64,000 nucleotides of DNA from Paracoccus zeaxanthinifaciens ATCC 21588 (GTDB lineage Bacteria > Pseudomonadota > Alphaproteobacteria > Rhodobacterales > Rhodobacteraceae): the NCBI RefSeq assembly GCF_000420145.1, contig NZ_ATUJ01000015.1:1-64000 (forward strand), written 5' to 3'. Below the pieces are notes generated by a model. It did not search any database. It was not told the DNA's origin and worked only from the letters and a program-made list of their open reading frames with translations. Position numbers and translations under genes: made by a program. Below, piece after piece: positions 28,262 to 37,949 of the stretch (the first letter of the stretch is position 1; every line of letters begins with the position of its first letter).

Positions 28262-29190
28262 TCGATCACCGCCCCGGAAAGCAGCAGACCCATGACACGG
28301 CGCGTCCGCGCCGCGACCCCGCGCCGTCCCGCCTGAAATACCGCCTGCAGCGCATGTGGCTGCGCCCCTTGTGGCGCCGCGTCGCGCGCATCGGTGCGCC
28401 CGCCTTCCTGGCCGCGATGATCGGGGGGCTGTGGCTGTCCGACGAGGATCGCCGCGCCGCGCTGACCGACAACATCGCCCGCGCCGTGGACAGCGTCCAG
28501 AACCGAGAGGAATTTCAGGTCCGCGAGATGCAGGTCGAGGGGGCCTCGCCCGTGGTCGAGCGCGCGCTGAAGGCGATGCTGCCGGTCGATCTTCCGGCCT
28601 CCAGCTTCGACATCGACCTGCCCGCGCTGCGGCTTCAGGTGATGCAGCTGGACGCGGTGGACACGATCGACCTGCGCGTCAAGCCGGGCGGCATCCTGTC
28701 GGCGGTCGTGACCGAACGGCAGCCCGCGCTGCTGTGGCGCCATGCCCGCGGGATCGAGATGCTGGACGAGGACGGTCACCGCGTCGCCGGCGTCACCTCG
28801 CGCGAGGTGCGCCCCGACCTGCCGCTCGTTTCGGGCGAGGGGGCGGAAGAGGCCACCCCCGAGGCGCTGCAGCTGTTCGATGCGGCCGGGCCGATCCTGC
28901 CGCGCGTGCGCGGGCTGGTCCGGCGCGGCGAACGCCGGTGGGACCTGGTGCTGGATCAGGGTCAGCGGATCATGCTGCCCGCCCAAGGGGCGCTGGTCGC
29001 GCTGGAGGCCGCGATCGCGATGGACCGCGCGCAGGATCTGCTGGCGCGCGACATCACCGTGGTCGATCTGCGCGATCCCAAGCGGCCCGTGCTGCGGCTG
29101 GGGATCGACGCGCGAAACACGATCAGGACCGCCCGTGGCCAGCCCCCCCTGGGGCCGGACGGGCGCATCCTGCAGGACAACGAAGGCTGA
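28249..29190 (+). CDS. ftsQ: Cell division protein FtsQ
   Basis: FtsQ is a bitopic divisome protein. The 313-aa product has a basic cytoplasmic tail, one membrane segment at about 45-62 ([17 protein letters not shown]), then the periplasmic POTRA domain starting at [18 protein letters not shown], and the FtsQ beta domain with [23 protein letters not shown]. The GTG at 28249 has GGAGG seven bases upstream; a second GTG at 28258 overlaps the ddl stop as GTGA and is a possible alternative. Confidence 0.9.
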   Translation: MPVVIDHRPGKQQTHDTARPRRDPAPSRLKYRLQRMWLRPLWRRVARIGAPAFLAAMIGGLWLSDEDRRAALTDNIARAVDSVQNREEFQVREMQVEGASPVVERALKAMLPVDLPASSFDIDLPALRLQVMQLDAVDTIDLRVKPGGILSAVVTERQPALLWRHARGIEMLDEDGHRVAGVTSREVRPDLPLVSGEGAEEATPEALQLFDAAGPILPRVRGLVRRGERRWDLVLDQGQRIMLPAQGALVALEAAIAMDRAQDLLARDITVVDLRDPKRPVLRLGIDARNTIRTARGQPPLGPDGRILQDNEG

Positions 29191-29211
29191 AGCGAGGGGA
29201 GGGGTCGGATC

Positions 29212-30546
29212 ATGGCGGAACTGTACCAGACACAGCGGGCGATGCGGAACATGCGCCGCGCGGCGCTTCAGCGGGGCGTCATCGGCATCCTCGACATCGG
29301 CACCTCGAAGATCGCCTGCCTGGTGCTGCGCTTCGACGGGACCGGAACCTTCCGCGAGACGGACGGCGTCGGGCCGATGGCGGGGCAGGTGAACTTCCGC
29401 GTGATCGGCGCGGCCTCGACCCGGTCGCGCGGGATGCGCCGGGGCGAGATCGAGACCATGGCGGAAACCGAGCGTGCGATCCGCACCGTGGTCGCCGCCG
29501 CGCAGAAGCTGGCGGGCGTCCGGATCGACCACGTGATCGCCTGCATGTCTGGCGGGCGCCCGTCCTCCTACGGTCTGGCGGGCGAGACGCCGCTGGCGCA
29601 GGGCAAGGTCGACGATCACGACGTGGCCAAGGTGCTGGCCGCCTGCGACGTGCCCGATTTCGGCCGAGGCCGCGAAGTGCTGCACGCACAGCCCGTGAAC
29701 TTTGCCGTGGACAACCGCTCGGGCCTTGCCGACCCGAGAGAGCATCTGGGAAACAAGCTGTTCTGCGACATGCATGTCCTGACGGTGGATGGCGACGCGA
29801 TCGGCAACCTGGTCCACTGCATCCGGCGCTGCGACCTGGAACTGGCCGGGATCGCGTCCGCGCCCTATGCCTCGGCGCGCGCAAGCCTGGTCGAGGACGA
29901 GCAGGAGCTGGGCGCGGCCTGCATCGATTTCGGCGGGGGCGGCACGGGCGTGTCGATCTTCGTGCGCAAGCACATGATCTTCTCGGATCACGTGGCGATC
30001 GGGGGCAACCTGATCACGCAGGACATCGCGCAGGGCCTGCGGGTCAGCCTGCCCGTGGCCGAACGGCTCAAGACGCTCAGCGGCGGGGTCGAGGCCACGG
30101 GCCGCGACGACCGCGACATGATCGACATCGGCGGCGATACCGGCGACTGGGAGGCCGATCGCCGTCAGGTCAGCCGTGCGGACGTCATCGCGATCATGCG
30201 CCCGCGGGTCGAGGAGATCCTGGAGGGCGTGCGCGGGGTGCTGGACGCTGCGGGTTTCGACTACATGCCCAGCCAGCAGATCGTGCTGACCGGTGGCGGC
30301 AGCCAGATCCCGGGTCTGGACGGTCTGGCGGCGCGGATCCTTGGGCCGAACATCCGCTGCGGGCGTCCGCTGCGCATCGATGGCCTGTCCCACCAGCTGA
30401 CCGATCCCAGCTTCTCCTCGGCGGTGGGGCTGGCGCTGTTCGCGGCCCATCCGCAGGACGAATGGTGGGATTTCGAGACCCCGGCAGATGCCTATCCCGC
30501 GCGCAGTTTCAAGCGCGCCTATCGCTGGTTCAAGAGCAACTGGTGA
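29212..30546 (+). CDS. ftsA: Cell division protein FtsA
   Basis: FtsA is the actin-like protein that tethers FtsZ to the membrane and recruits late division proteins. The 444-aa protein shows the phosphate-1 motif GILDIGTSKIACLVL (about 24-38), the FtsA-specific 1C region after FRVIGAASTRSRGMRRGEI, phosphate-2 ACIDFGGGGTGVSIF, and the adenosine motif IVLTGGGSQIPGL. The final helix RSFKRAYRWFKSNW is amphipathic and basic, like a membrane-targeting sequence. It lies 21 bases after ftsQ. Confidence 0.96.
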   Translation: MAELYQTQRAMRNMRRAALQRGVIGILDIGTSKIACLVLRFDGTGTFRETDGVGPMAGQVNFRVIGAASTRSRGMRRGEIETMAETERAIRTVVAAAQKLAGVRIDHVIACMSGGRPSSYGLAGETPLAQGKVDDHDVAKVLAACDVPDFGRGREVLHAQPVNFAVDNRSGLADPREHLGNKLFCDMHVLTVDGDAIGNLVHCIRRCDLELAGIASAPYASARASLVEDEQELGAACIDFGGGGTGVSIFVRKHMIFSDHVAIGGNLITQDIAQGLRVSLPVAERLKTLSGGVEATGRDDRDMIDIGGDTGDWEADRRQVSRADVIAIMRPRVEEILEGVRGVLDAAGFDYMPSQQIVLTGGGSQIPGLDGLAARILGPNIRCGRPLRIDGLSHQLTDPSFSSAVGLALFAAHPQDEWWDFETPADAYPARSFKRAYRWFKSNW

Positions 30547-30770
30547 TCGCGGAAACCTTTCGTTAGCGATTGGTGCGGGCTTCCACACCATATTCTGCGC
30601 CCTTGGCAAGATACCGCTTAATTTGCAGGTGAATCTTGCCATATTTTGCGGGCTTTCCGGCTTTTTCGGATGACGGAACGTGGCAGAAAGGTTACGATCA
30701 AGCATAAATCAACGGGATTCGAGCGGGCAGACCGCGCCCGAATGCGAAGCAGCGAAAAACAGGCGGAACC

Positions 30771-32369
30771 ATGAACCTCAATCTGATGATGAACGACGAA
30801 GAAGAGCTGAAGCCCCGCATCACCGTCTTCGGCGTCGGCGGCGCGGGCGGCAACGCCGTCAACAACATGATCGAGAAGATGCTGGAAGGCGTCGAGTTCG
30901 TGGTCGCCAATACCGACGCGCAGGCGCTGCAGCAGAACAGCGCCACCAGCCGCATCCAGATGGGTCCGAAGGTGACCGAGGGTCTGGGCGCGGGCGCCAA
31001 GCCCACCATCGGCGCCAAGGCCGCCGAGGAGACGATCGAGGATATCGTCGATCACCTGATGGGCGCGCATATGTGCTTCATCACGGCAGGCATGGGCGGC
31101 GGCACCGGCACCGGTGCGGCCCCGATCATCGCACAGGCGGCCCGTGAGATGGGCATCCTGACCGTCGGCGTCGTGACCAAGCCCTTCCAGTTCGAGGGCA
31201 CGAAGCGGATGCGCCAGGCCGAGGAGGGCGTCGAGGCCCTTCAGAAGGTCGTGGACACGCTGATCATCATTCCGAACCAGAACCTGTTCCGCCTTGCGAA
31301 CGAGAAGACGACCTTCACCGAAGCCTTCGCCATGGCCGACGACGTGCTGTATCAGGGCGTCAAGGGCGTGACCGACCTGATGGTCCGTCCGGGCCTCATC
31401 AACCTCGACTTCGCCGACGTTCGCGCGGTGATGGACGAGATGGGCAAGGCCATGATGGGCACCGGCGAGGCTGCGGGCGACAACCGCGCGCAGGAAGCCG
31501 CCGAACGCGCCATCGCCAACCCGCTGCTGGACGAGATCAGCCTGAATGGCGCCAAGGGCGTGCTGATCAACATCACCGGCGGCTATGACATGACCCTGTT
31601 CGAGCTGGACGAGGCCGCGAACGTGATCCGCGACAAGGTCGACAGCGATGCGAACATCATCGTCGGCTCGACGCTGGATCCGGACATGGACGGCACGATC
31701 CGCGTCTCGGTCGTCGCGACCGGCATCGACGCCGATGCCGCCCCGGCCGAGGTTCCGACCCCGCGCCGTGGCATGGCCGCGCCGCTGACGCAGAACCCCT
31801 CGATCGCGGATGCCCCGGTGGTCGAGGATCAGGCGACGGTCCGCAGCCAGCAGGCCGCAGCCCAGCCCGCGCCGGCTGCGCCTGCGCCGCAGCCCGCGGT
31901 CCAGCAACCCGCCGCGCGGACCGAGGACGAGATGCCGAAGCCGGCCTATCAGCCGAAGGAAGCACCGCGCCAGAACTCGGTGCGGATCGAGGATGACGCC
32001 TCGGCCTTCGTCGCGCCGCGCGCCCCCCAGGGCCGTCCTGGCCAGCCCACCCCCGAGGTGATGGACCGTCTGCGCCGCGCCGTCGACAACCGCAGCCAGC
32101 AGGGCGCCGCGGCCCAGCAGCAGCCGCAGCAGGCCGATCCGCGCGCGAACAGCCGGATGAGCGGCCTCGGCCGCATGCTGGAGCGTATGGCTGGTCACGG
32201 TGAACAGGGCGCGCAGAAGCCCGCCGCATCCTCGATCGCCGAGCGCGTGAACGAGCGTGTCGCCGTCCGTGCCCGTCAGCAGGAAACCGATTTCGACGAT
32301 CTGGCCAGCCCTGACAATGGCGGCGACAATGTCGAGATCCCCGCTTTCCTGCGTCGCCAGGCGAACTGA
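30771..32369 (+). CDS. ftsZ: Cell division protein FtsZ
   Basis: FtsZ is the tubulin-like GTPase that forms the division ring. The 532-aa protein has the glycine-rich tubulin signature GGGTGTG (109-115) and the T7 synergy loop [11 protein letters not shown]. Residues ~325-510 form a long Pro/Ala/Gln-rich linker, typical of alphaproteobacteria, ending in the conserved C-terminal peptide [10 protein letters not shown] that binds FtsA. AGGCGG precedes the ATG. The 224-bp gap upstream is AT-richer than its surroundings and includes one GANTC site (30716-30720), so ftsZ probably also has its own promoter. Confidence 0.97.
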   Translation: MNLNLMMNDEEELKPRITVFGVGGAGGNAVNNMIEKMLEGVEFVVANTDAQALQQNSATSRIQMGPKVTEGLGAGAKPTIGAKAAEETIEDIVDHLMGAHMCFITAGMGGGTGTGAAPIIAQAAREMGILTVGVVTKPFQFEGTKRMRQAEEGVEALQKVVDTLIIIPNQNLFRLANEKTTFTEAFAMADDVLYQGVKGVTDLMVRPGLINLDFADVRAVMDEMGKAMMGTGEAAGDNRAQEAAERAIANPLLDEISLNGAKGVLINITGGYDMTLFELDEAANVIRDKVDSDANIIVGSTLDPDMDGTIRVSVVATGIDADAAPAEVPTPRRGMAAPLTQNPSIADAPVVEDQATVRSQQAAAQPAPAAPAPQPAVQQPAARTEDEMPKPAYQPKEAPRQNSVRIEDDASAFVAPRAPQGRPGQPTPEVMDRLRRAVDNRSQQGAAAQQQPQQADPRANSRMSGLGRMLERMAGHGEQGAQKPAASSIAERVNERVAVRARQQETDFDDLASPDNGGDNVEIPAFLRRQAN

Positions 32370-32401
32370 TCCGTTCACGAAATCGACGCATATCTTCTGG
32401 G

Positions 32402-32435
32402 GAAGGGCCGCCATGTGCGGCCCTTCTTTCTTTTG
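32402..32435 (+). terminator. Terminator of ftsZ
   Basis: GAAGGGCCGC (32402-32411) pairs with GCGGCCCTTC (32417-32426) over a CATGT loop, followed by TTTCTTTTG. Confidence 0.93.
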
Positions 32436-32515
32436 TAATCAATGCGTTGCCAAATGCATCGTCGGCAATGTTGCAGGGGCGGGGGTGATTGTTTCACCCC
32501 GTTACAAAACGTTAA

Positions 32516-32544
32516 TTGAAGCTGCACCCGCCCGGGCATAGCTG
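32516..32544 (+). promoter_or_regulatory. Candidate lpxC promoter
   Basis: TTGAAG (32516-32521), 17 bases, and TAGCTG (32539-32544) lie 76 bases before lpxC. The 250-bp ftsZ-lpxC gap therefore holds a terminator and a new promoter. TTAC-N6-TTAA just upstream resembles a CtrA box but has the wrong spacing. Confidence 0.45.
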
Positions 32545-32619
32545 AAACCTTGCAGCCAGCGTTGTGCGTTGGCTTGCAGGAATTGAACCGATCAGAAGCT
32601 TTGCGAAGACAGGCAGATC

Positions 32620-33564
32620 ATGCAGACGACGCTGAAAGACAAAGTGGCATTCGACGGTGTGGGCCTCCACTCCGGCAAGCCCGCACGACTGGAAATCCAC
32701 CCCGCGCCCGCGGGCCACGGGATCGTCTTCCGGCGCGTCGACCTGTCCCCGGCGGTCGAGATCGCGGCGTTGTGGAACAATGTCACGCTGTCGCCGCTGT
32801 GCACGCTGATGGATAACGGGCAAGGCGTGACCCTGTCGACGGTCGAACACGTGATGGCCGCGCTGGCCGGCACCGGCGTCAACAACGCCGTCGTGACGGT
32901 CGATGGCCCCGAGGTTCCGATCCTCGACGGCTCCTCGGCCCCCTTCGTGGCCGAGATCCTTGCCGTTGGCCTGCGTCGCCAGAACGCGAAGCTGCGCGCG
33001 ATCCGCGTCCTGCGCCCGGTCGAGGTTCGCAGCGGCGAGGCGTTCGCACGCCTGACGCCTGCCGATCACCTCGAGATCGACTTTCAGATCGATTTTGCCG
33101 ACGCCGCGATCGGGCACCAGGAAAAGGTGCTGGACATGGCCAATGGTGCCTTCCTGCGCGAACTGGCCGACAGCCGCACCTTCTGCCGCGCCTCCGATAT
33201 CGATGTGATGCGCGAGAACGGGCTGGCGCTTGGGGGCACCTATCTGAACGCCGTCGTCGTCGATGGCGCGGATGTCCTGTCGCCGGGCGGCCTGCGCCAT
33301 GACGACGAGGCCGTGCGCCACAAGATGCTGGACGCCACGGGCGATCTGGCGCTGGCGGGTGCGCCGCTGCTTGCACGCTATACCGGTCACCGCGCGGGTC
33401 ACGCGATGACGAACCGCCTGCTGCGTGCGCTGTTCGCGGATCCGACCGCCTGGACCTGGGCCGAGGTCGATTCCGACCTGGAAACCCGCCTGCCGGGCGC
33501 CGGCGTCGCCGATTACGGCCCGCTGGCCGGGCTGTCGCATCCGATGCCCGTCGCCGCCGAGTGA
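32620..33564 (+). CDS. lpxC: UDP-3-O-acyl-N-acetylglucosamine deacetylase LpxC
   Basis: LpxC is the zinc deacetylase that commits UDP-GlcNAc derivatives to lipid A synthesis. The 314-aa protein has the family opening FDGVGLHSGKP (11-21). Zinc ligands are His77 in STVEHVMAAL and the His/Asp of RHKMLDATGDL near 231-241; GHRAGHAMTN (about 257-266) carries the catalytic His. It follows ftsZ, the common order in this group, but has its own promoter. Confidence 0.96.
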   Translation: MQTTLKDKVAFDGVGLHSGKPARLEIHPAPAGHGIVFRRVDLSPAVEIAALWNNVTLSPLCTLMDNGQGVTLSTVEHVMAALAGTGVNNAVVTVDGPEVPILDGSSAPFVAEILAVGLRRQNAKLRAIRVLRPVEVRSGEAFARLTPADHLEIDFQIDFADAAIGHQEKVLDMANGAFLRELADSRTFCRASDIDVMRENGLALGGTYLNAVVVDGADVLSPGGLRHDDEAVRHKMLDATGDLALAGAPLLARYTGHRAGHAMTNRLLRALFADPTAWTWAEVDSDLETRLPGAGVADYGPLAGLSHPMPVAAE

Positions 33565-33734
33565 CCTGCGGCACAGTGATTCTGCGCCGCCCTCCGCCGG
33601 CCTTCCCGCTGTCGTGAAAGCATCGCGGAAATCAACGCATTGCCATTTTGCGCCCCCTGTTGTTCTGTGCTAGGACGTCGCGGCGGCGTCGGCCCTTGGG
33701 GCCGGGGCGGAACAGAAGCTTGGGCAGGGTGAAG

Positions 33735-34583
33735 ATGGCTGGCACGAATATCTCGGCTTCGATGATGGCTGCGGTGCTGGCCGGACTGGTCCTGACGGGC
33801 TGCGGTGCCAATCGCGAGGCTGCGCTGCGCCAGAATCTCGACCAGTTCACGGCTGCCGAAATCTATCAGCGCGGCGAATACGAGCTTGAGAACAGCGGCG
33901 ATCCCGAGGATGCCGTCTTCTATTTCTCCGAGATCGAGCGCCTCTATCCCTACAGTGAATGGGCGCGACGCGCGCTGATCATGCAGGCCTATGGCAACCA
34001 CAAGGCCCAGAACTATGAAGAGGCCCGCAGCGCCGCGCAGCGTTTCCTTGACGTCTATCCCGGGGATGAGGAAGCCGCCTATGCGCAGTACCTGCTGGCG
34101 CTGTCCTATTACGACCAGATCGACGACGTTGGCCGTGACCAGGGCCTGACCTTCCAGGCGCTGCAGGGGCTGCGCACGGTCATCGAGCAATATCCCGACA
34201 GCGAATATGCCCGCAGCGCGATCCTGAAATTCGACTTGGCCTTCGATCACCTCGCCGCCAAGGAGATGGAGATCGGTCGCTACTACCTCAAGCGTGGGCA
34301 TTATTCGGCGGCCATCAGCCGCTTCCGCGTCGTGGTCGAGGAATTCCAGACGACCACTCAGACCCCCGAGGCGCTGCTGCGCCTGGTCGAGGCCTATCTG
34401 GCGCTTGGCCTGACCGACGAGGCGCAGACCGCGGGCGCGATCCTGGGTCACAACTTCCAGTCCTCGCCCTTCTACGACGACGCCTATCGCCAGCTTCGCG
34501 GTCGCGGCCTGTCGCCCGAGGCGCGCGGGGACAGCTGGCTCGACAACGTGTACCGCCAGACCATCCAGGGAAAATGGCTCTGA
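33735..34583 (+). CDS. bamD: Outer membrane assembly lipoprotein BamD
   Basis: BamD is a lipoprotein of the BAM complex that inserts outer-membrane beta-barrels. The 282-aa precursor has a signal peptide ending in the lipobox LTGC (Cys23), then TPR-like helices from about residue 35: TAAEIYQRGEYELENSGDPEDAVFYF, RFLDVYPGDEEAAYAQYLLALSYYD. The start at 33735 gives a proper lipoprotein signal; 29 further in-frame codons upstream are Arg-rich leader. recN follows. Confidence 0.94.
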   Translation: MAGTNISASMMAAVLAGLVLTGCGANREAALRQNLDQFTAAEIYQRGEYELENSGDPEDAVFYFSEIERLYPYSEWARRALIMQAYGNHKAQNYEEARSAAQRFLDVYPGDEEAAYAQYLLALSYYDQIDDVGRDQGLTFQALQGLRTVIEQYPDSEYARSAILKFDLAFDHLAAKEMEIGRYYLKRGHYSAAISRFRVVVEEFQTTTQTPEALLRLVEAYLALGLTDEAQTAGAILGHNFQSSPFYDDAYRQLRGRGLSPEARGDSWLDNVYRQTIQGKWL

Positions 34584-34617
34584 TCCGACACGGGTCAGAC
34601 CTGATCGGGGCGCTCGG

Positions 34618-36264
34618 ATGCTGAGAACGCTCGATATTCGCGACATGCTGCTGATCGACCGGCTGGAGCTGAGCTTCGGACCGGGCCTCAACGTGCTGAC
34701 CGGCGAAACCGGCGCGGGCAAGTCGATCCTGCTGGATTGCCTCGGCTTCGTGCTGGGATGGCGGGGCAGGGCGGACCAGGTCCGCAAGGGCGCCGATCAG
34801 GGCGAGGTTCAGGCCGTCTTCGACCTGCCGAAGGGGCATCCCGCGCGCGACGTGCTGGCCGAGGCCGGCATCGCGGTCGAGGATGACGAGCTGATCCTGC
34901 GCCGCGTGAACGCCGCCGATGGTCGCAAGACCGGCTGGGTGAACGACCGCCGCGTCTCGGGCGAGGTGCTGCGCCGCCTGTCCGAGGTGCTGGTCGAACT
35001 GCACGGCCAGCATGACGATCGCGGGTTGCTGAACCCACGCGGCCACCGCGCGTTGCTGGATGCCTTCGCGGGCCTGGACATGGCCCGAACGCGGGCCGCC
35101 TGGACCGCGCGCCGCGCCGCGCATGCCGAACTGGCCGAGGCCGAGGCAAGCCTTGCCGCCGCCCGCGCCGAAGAGGAATTCCTGCGCCACGCCGTCGAGG
35201 AATTGGACAAGCTGGCACCCGAACCCGGCGAGGAAGAGCGTCTCGACGTCGCCCGCCGCAGCATGCAGGGGGCCGAACGCATCCGCGAAGATGTCGCTCG
35301 CGCCTTGCAGCTTCTTGGCGGCGATGGCGCGGAAGGCGCGATGGTCGATGCCGCGCGTTGGCTGGACGGCGCTGCCGAGCGGGCCGAGGGGCGGCTGGAC
35401 GACCCGATCTCGGCGCTGTCGCGGGCGCTGATCGAGCTGGGCGAAGCCACGCAGGGCGTCGAGAACGCGCTGAGCGCGATGGATTTCGACCCCCACGCGT
35501 TGGAGGCCACCGAGGAGCGCCTGTTCGCCCTGCGCGCGCTGGCCCGGAAGCATGACGTGCTGGCGGATGATCTGGCAGGGCTGGCAGATGATTTGCGTGA
35601 CCGGCTGCAACGGATCGACGCCGGTGAAAGCCGCATCGCGGATCTGCGCAAGGAGGTGATCGCCGCGGATGCCGCCTATGATGCCGCCGCCGATGCGCTG
35701 ACCAAGGCGCGGACCACGGCTGCGGGGCAGCTCGATACCGCCGTCATGAGTGAGCTTGCGCCGCTCAAGATGGAAAGGGCGGTCTTCGAGACGCGGGTGA
35801 CTGCGGGCGGGCCTGGCCCCGAGGGACGCGATGCCGTGGCCTTCACCGTCGCGACGAATCCCGGTGCGCCTGCGGGTCCCTTGGACAAGATCGCCTCGGG
35901 CGGCGAGCTTTCGCGCTTTCTGCTTGCGCTTAAGGTCTGCCTTGCGCGCGGCAACGATGCGTTGGTCCTGATCTTCGACGAGATCGACCGCGGTGTCGGC
36001 GGCGCGACCGCCGATGCGGTCGGCAGGCGGCTCAAGACCCTGGCCGAGGGGTCGCAGGTGCTGGTCATCACGCATTCGCCGCAGGTCGCGGCGCTTGGGG
36101 CGGGGCATTTCCGCGTGGCCAAGGCCGTGGCGGACGGGATGACGACCTCGACAGTGACGCCACTGGACCGCGACGACCGCATCGCCGAGATCGCGCGCAT
36201 GCTGGCGGGGGATCGCGTGACGGCCGCCGCGACCGAGGCCGCGATCAGCCTGCTGGACGGCTAG
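34618..36264 (+). CDS. recN: DNA repair protein RecN
   Basis: RecN is an SMC-like ATPase used in double-strand break repair. The 548-aa protein has Walker A GETGAGKS (29-36), a central coiled-coil region (about 150-380, rich in Ala/Glu/Arg), the ABC signature ASGGELSRFLLALK and Walker B ALVLIFDEIDRGVGG near 445-460. It starts 34 bases after bamD and probably belongs to the same transcript. Its TAG is part of a CTAG shared with the convergent small gene. Confidence 0.96.
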   Translation: MLRTLDIRDMLLIDRLELSFGPGLNVLTGETGAGKSILLDCLGFVLGWRGRADQVRKGADQGEVQAVFDLPKGHPARDVLAEAGIAVEDDELILRRVNAADGRKTGWVNDRRVSGEVLRRLSEVLVELHGQHDDRGLLNPRGHRALLDAFAGLDMARTRAAWTARRAAHAELAEAEASLAAARAEEEFLRHAVEELDKLAPEPGEEERLDVARRSMQGAERIREDVARALQLLGGDGAEGAMVDAARWLDGAAERAEGRLDDPISALSRALIELGEATQGVENALSAMDFDPHALEATEERLFALRALARKHDVLADDLAGLADDLRDRLQRIDAGESRIADLRKEVIAADAAYDAAADALTKARTTAAGQLDTAVMSELAPLKMERAVFETRVTAGGPGPEGRDAVAFTVATNPGAPAGPLDKIASGGELSRFLLALKVCLARGNDALVLIFDEIDRGVGGATADAVGRRLKTLAEGSQVLVITHSPQVAALGAGHFRVAKAVADGMTTSTVTPLDRDDRIAEIARMLAGDRVTAAATEAAISLLDG

Positions 36265-36572
36265 TCCACGATCGCATCGACGGGCCGCATCCGCGACAGG
36301 ATCTTGCGGCTGGTGGCGTCCAGCCTGACCAGTTGCCCGCCAAGCACCGCATAGACATCGCCGTCGGGCGGCACCGACAGCCCGTAAAGCCCCGGACGCG
36401 AGACGATATGCGTCCCGTCGCGCGGCGCGATGTCGCCCACGTCGAAGCTGCGCGGCACCTGCGCGGGTTCCGATGCGGGGCTGTTCGCATGTCCAAGCGA
36501 TATGTCGAATGGGGCGAGGGCTGCCGTCACGCAGATGACCCCCGCCGCGGCGATGAGGGTGCGCGGCAGCAT
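36261..36572 (-). CDS. Hypothetical small exported protein, paralog A
   Basis: The 103-aa protein starts with a signal-peptide-like segment (about 1-28) and a mature part of ~75 residues. The C-terminal half, SRPGLYGLSVPPDGDVYAVLGGQLVRLDATSRKILSRMRP split over residues ~58-97, aligns with the protein encoded just upstream (36669-36986). The tail pattern Y-x-V-x-x-G-x-L-V/I-R-L-x-x-x-x-x-K-I resembles the end of RcnB-like periplasmic proteins, a weak similarity. Function unknown. The stop shares CTAG with recN. Confidence 0.65.
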   Translation of the reverse strand: MLPRTLIAAAGVICVTAALAPFDISLGHANSPASEPAQVPRSFDVGDIAPRDGTHIVSRPGLYGLSVPPDGDVYAVLGGQLVRLDATSRKILSRMRPVDAIVD

Positions 36573-36668
36573 GATATCGGACCTTTGGATTGTTTCAGGT
36601 CACATGCAACACGGCGGTGGCGCAGGGGTTCCGCATTCATGCTGCAATGCAGCCATGCGATTTCCGAC

Positions 36669-36986
36669 CTATCTGCGCGAAGGGCGTGGGCTGTCGGGCA
36701 GGGGGCGCAGGATCGACACGATCTTGCCCGTCTCGTTCAGGCGGATCAGATGGCCGCGATGCACGGCGTAATGCGTGCCGCGCGGGGCGGGACCGATGCC
36801 GAAGCGGCCCGGATCCTCGATCATCTGCAACTGGTTGGCGGAGGGCGTCGCGCCGATCTCGGGGCGGGCGGGGGCAGCGGCTGCCTCCTGCGCCTCGGCG
36901 GTGCGGGCAAGGTGGCGATGACCGATGCCGGCCGCACCGGTGGCGGCCAGCGCGGCGATCAGCGCGATCCTTGCAAATCTGGACAT
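36669..36986 (-). CDS. Hypothetical small exported protein, paralog B
   Basis: The 105-aa protein begins with MSRFARIALIAALAATGAAG, a typical signal peptide, then an Ala/Pro/Glu linker. Its C-terminal ~50 residues (EDPGRFGIGPAPRGTHYAV, then HRGHLIRLNETGKIVSILRP) are homologous to paralog A. An in-frame ATG at 37019 would add 11 residues before the signal sequence. It is transcribed with paralog A (96-bp gap) and lies downstream of mmsB on the same strand. Function unknown. Confidence 0.65.
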   Translation of the reverse strand: MSRFARIALIAALAATGAAGIGHRHLARTAEAQEAAAAPARPEIGATPSANQLQMIEDPGRFGIGPAPRGTHYAVHRGHLIRLNETGKIVSILRPLPDSPRPSRR

Positions 36987-37019
36987 TCCGGGCGCCCCTT
37001 GCGGCATGGTTTCCGTCAT

Positions 37020-37053
37020 GGGAACCCAACCACGCCTATGATTGAGGGTTCCC
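37020..37053. promoter_or_regulatory. Inverted repeat GGGAACCC-N18-GGGTTCCC
   Basis: Perfect eight-base arms (37020-37027 and 37046-37053) lie between the mmsB stop and the start of paralog B. There is no T-tract, so a simple terminator is less likely than an operator or an mRNA 3'-end structure. Confidence 0.35.
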
Positions 37054-37079
37054 TAACGCGAAAGCCGGAATCTCGAACT

Positions 37080-37949
37080 TCAGCCGTTTCGCTTCACAAA
37101 TCGCGGAAGCATGGCGGAAAAGTCACGCCCGCGCCCGTCCTCGTCCTCGACGAAGCGTTCGTACAGGTCCCGCGCCAGCTGACCCATGGGCGTGTCGGCC
37201 CGGGCCGAATCCGCCGCCTGATGCGCCAGGTTCAGGTCCTTCAGCATCAGTTCGGCCGCGAAGCCGGGGGTATAGTCGTTATCCGCAGGCGATTTCGGCC
37301 CGACGCCCGGCGCGGGGCAATAGGCGTTCATCGACCAGCTGTAGCCCGAGCTGGTCGAGACCACGTCGAACATCTTCTGCCGGTCGAGGCCCAGCTTGTC
37401 GGCCAGGGCGAAGGCCTCGCAGGTGGCGATCATCGTGACGCCAAGGATCATGTTGTTGCAGATCTTGGCTGCCTGGCCCGCGCCCGCATCGCCGCAATGC
37501 ACGGCCTTCTGGCCCATGATGTCGAACAGCGGCTGAACGGTCGCGAAATCCGCATCGGCACCGCCCACCATGAAGGTCAGCGTGCCGCCCTGCGCACCCC
37601 CGATCCCGCCCGAGACCGGCGCATCGACCGCGCCCAGCCCCGCCGCCGCCGCGTCCGAGGCGACCGCCCGCGCGCTGTCCACATCGACGGTCGAGCAATC
37701 GCAGAGGATCGCGCCCTGGCGCATCGCCGGGATCACCTCGGCCGCGACGGCGCGAAGGATCTGGCCGTTGGGCAGCATCGTGATGACCACGTCGGCCCCT
37801 GAGGCAGCCTCGGCGGCGGTGGTCGCCTGCGTCACGCCCTGCGGCATCGGCGCGGCGGTGTCGAAGCCCACGACCTGATGCCCTGCGGCGGCCAGGTTCG
37901 CCGCCATCGGCGCACCCATGTTCCCCAGGCCGATGAAACCGATCTTCAT
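37080..37949 (-). CDS. mmsB: 3-hydroxyisobutyrate dehydrogenase
   Basis: MmsB oxidises 3-hydroxyisobutyrate to methylmalonate semialdehyde with NAD+ in valine breakdown. The 289-aa protein opens with the Rossmann motif IGFIGLGNMGAPMAANL. It contains VDAPVSGGIGGAQGGTL (substrate loop) and the catalytic Lys in GAGQAAKICNNM. GGGAGGAGACAG precedes the start at 37949, which overlaps the stop of the preceding hydrolase gene (ATGA). It is last in the mmsA-acd-hydrolase-mmsB operon. Confidence 0.95.
   Translation of the reverse strand: MKIGFIGLGNMGAPMAANLAAAGHQVVGFDTAAPMPQGVTQATTAAEAASGADVVITMLPNGQILRAVAAEVIPAMRQGAILCDCSTVDVDSARAVASDAAAAGLGAVDAPVSGGIGGAQGGTLTFMVGGADADFATVQPLFDIMGQKAVHCGDAGAGQAAKICNNMILGVTMIATCEAFALADKLGLDRQKMFDVVSTSSGYSWSMNAYCPAPGVGPKSPADNDYTPGFAAELMLKDLNLAHQAADSARADTPMGQLARDLYERFVEDEDGRGRDFSAMLPRFVKRNG

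Noticed and set aside
32501-32515. CtrA box before lpxC (TTAC...TTAA)
   Set aside because: The half-sites are six bases apart rather than seven and the first is imperfect.
37285-37300. Second DnaA box (TTATCCGCA) within mmsB
   Set aside because: One mismatch to consensus and inside a coding sequence.
36609-37802. Long plus-strand frames across the paralog pair and mmsB
   Set aside because: They lie antisense to genes with clear start signals, and their Arg/Gly/His-rich composition is that of shadow frames.
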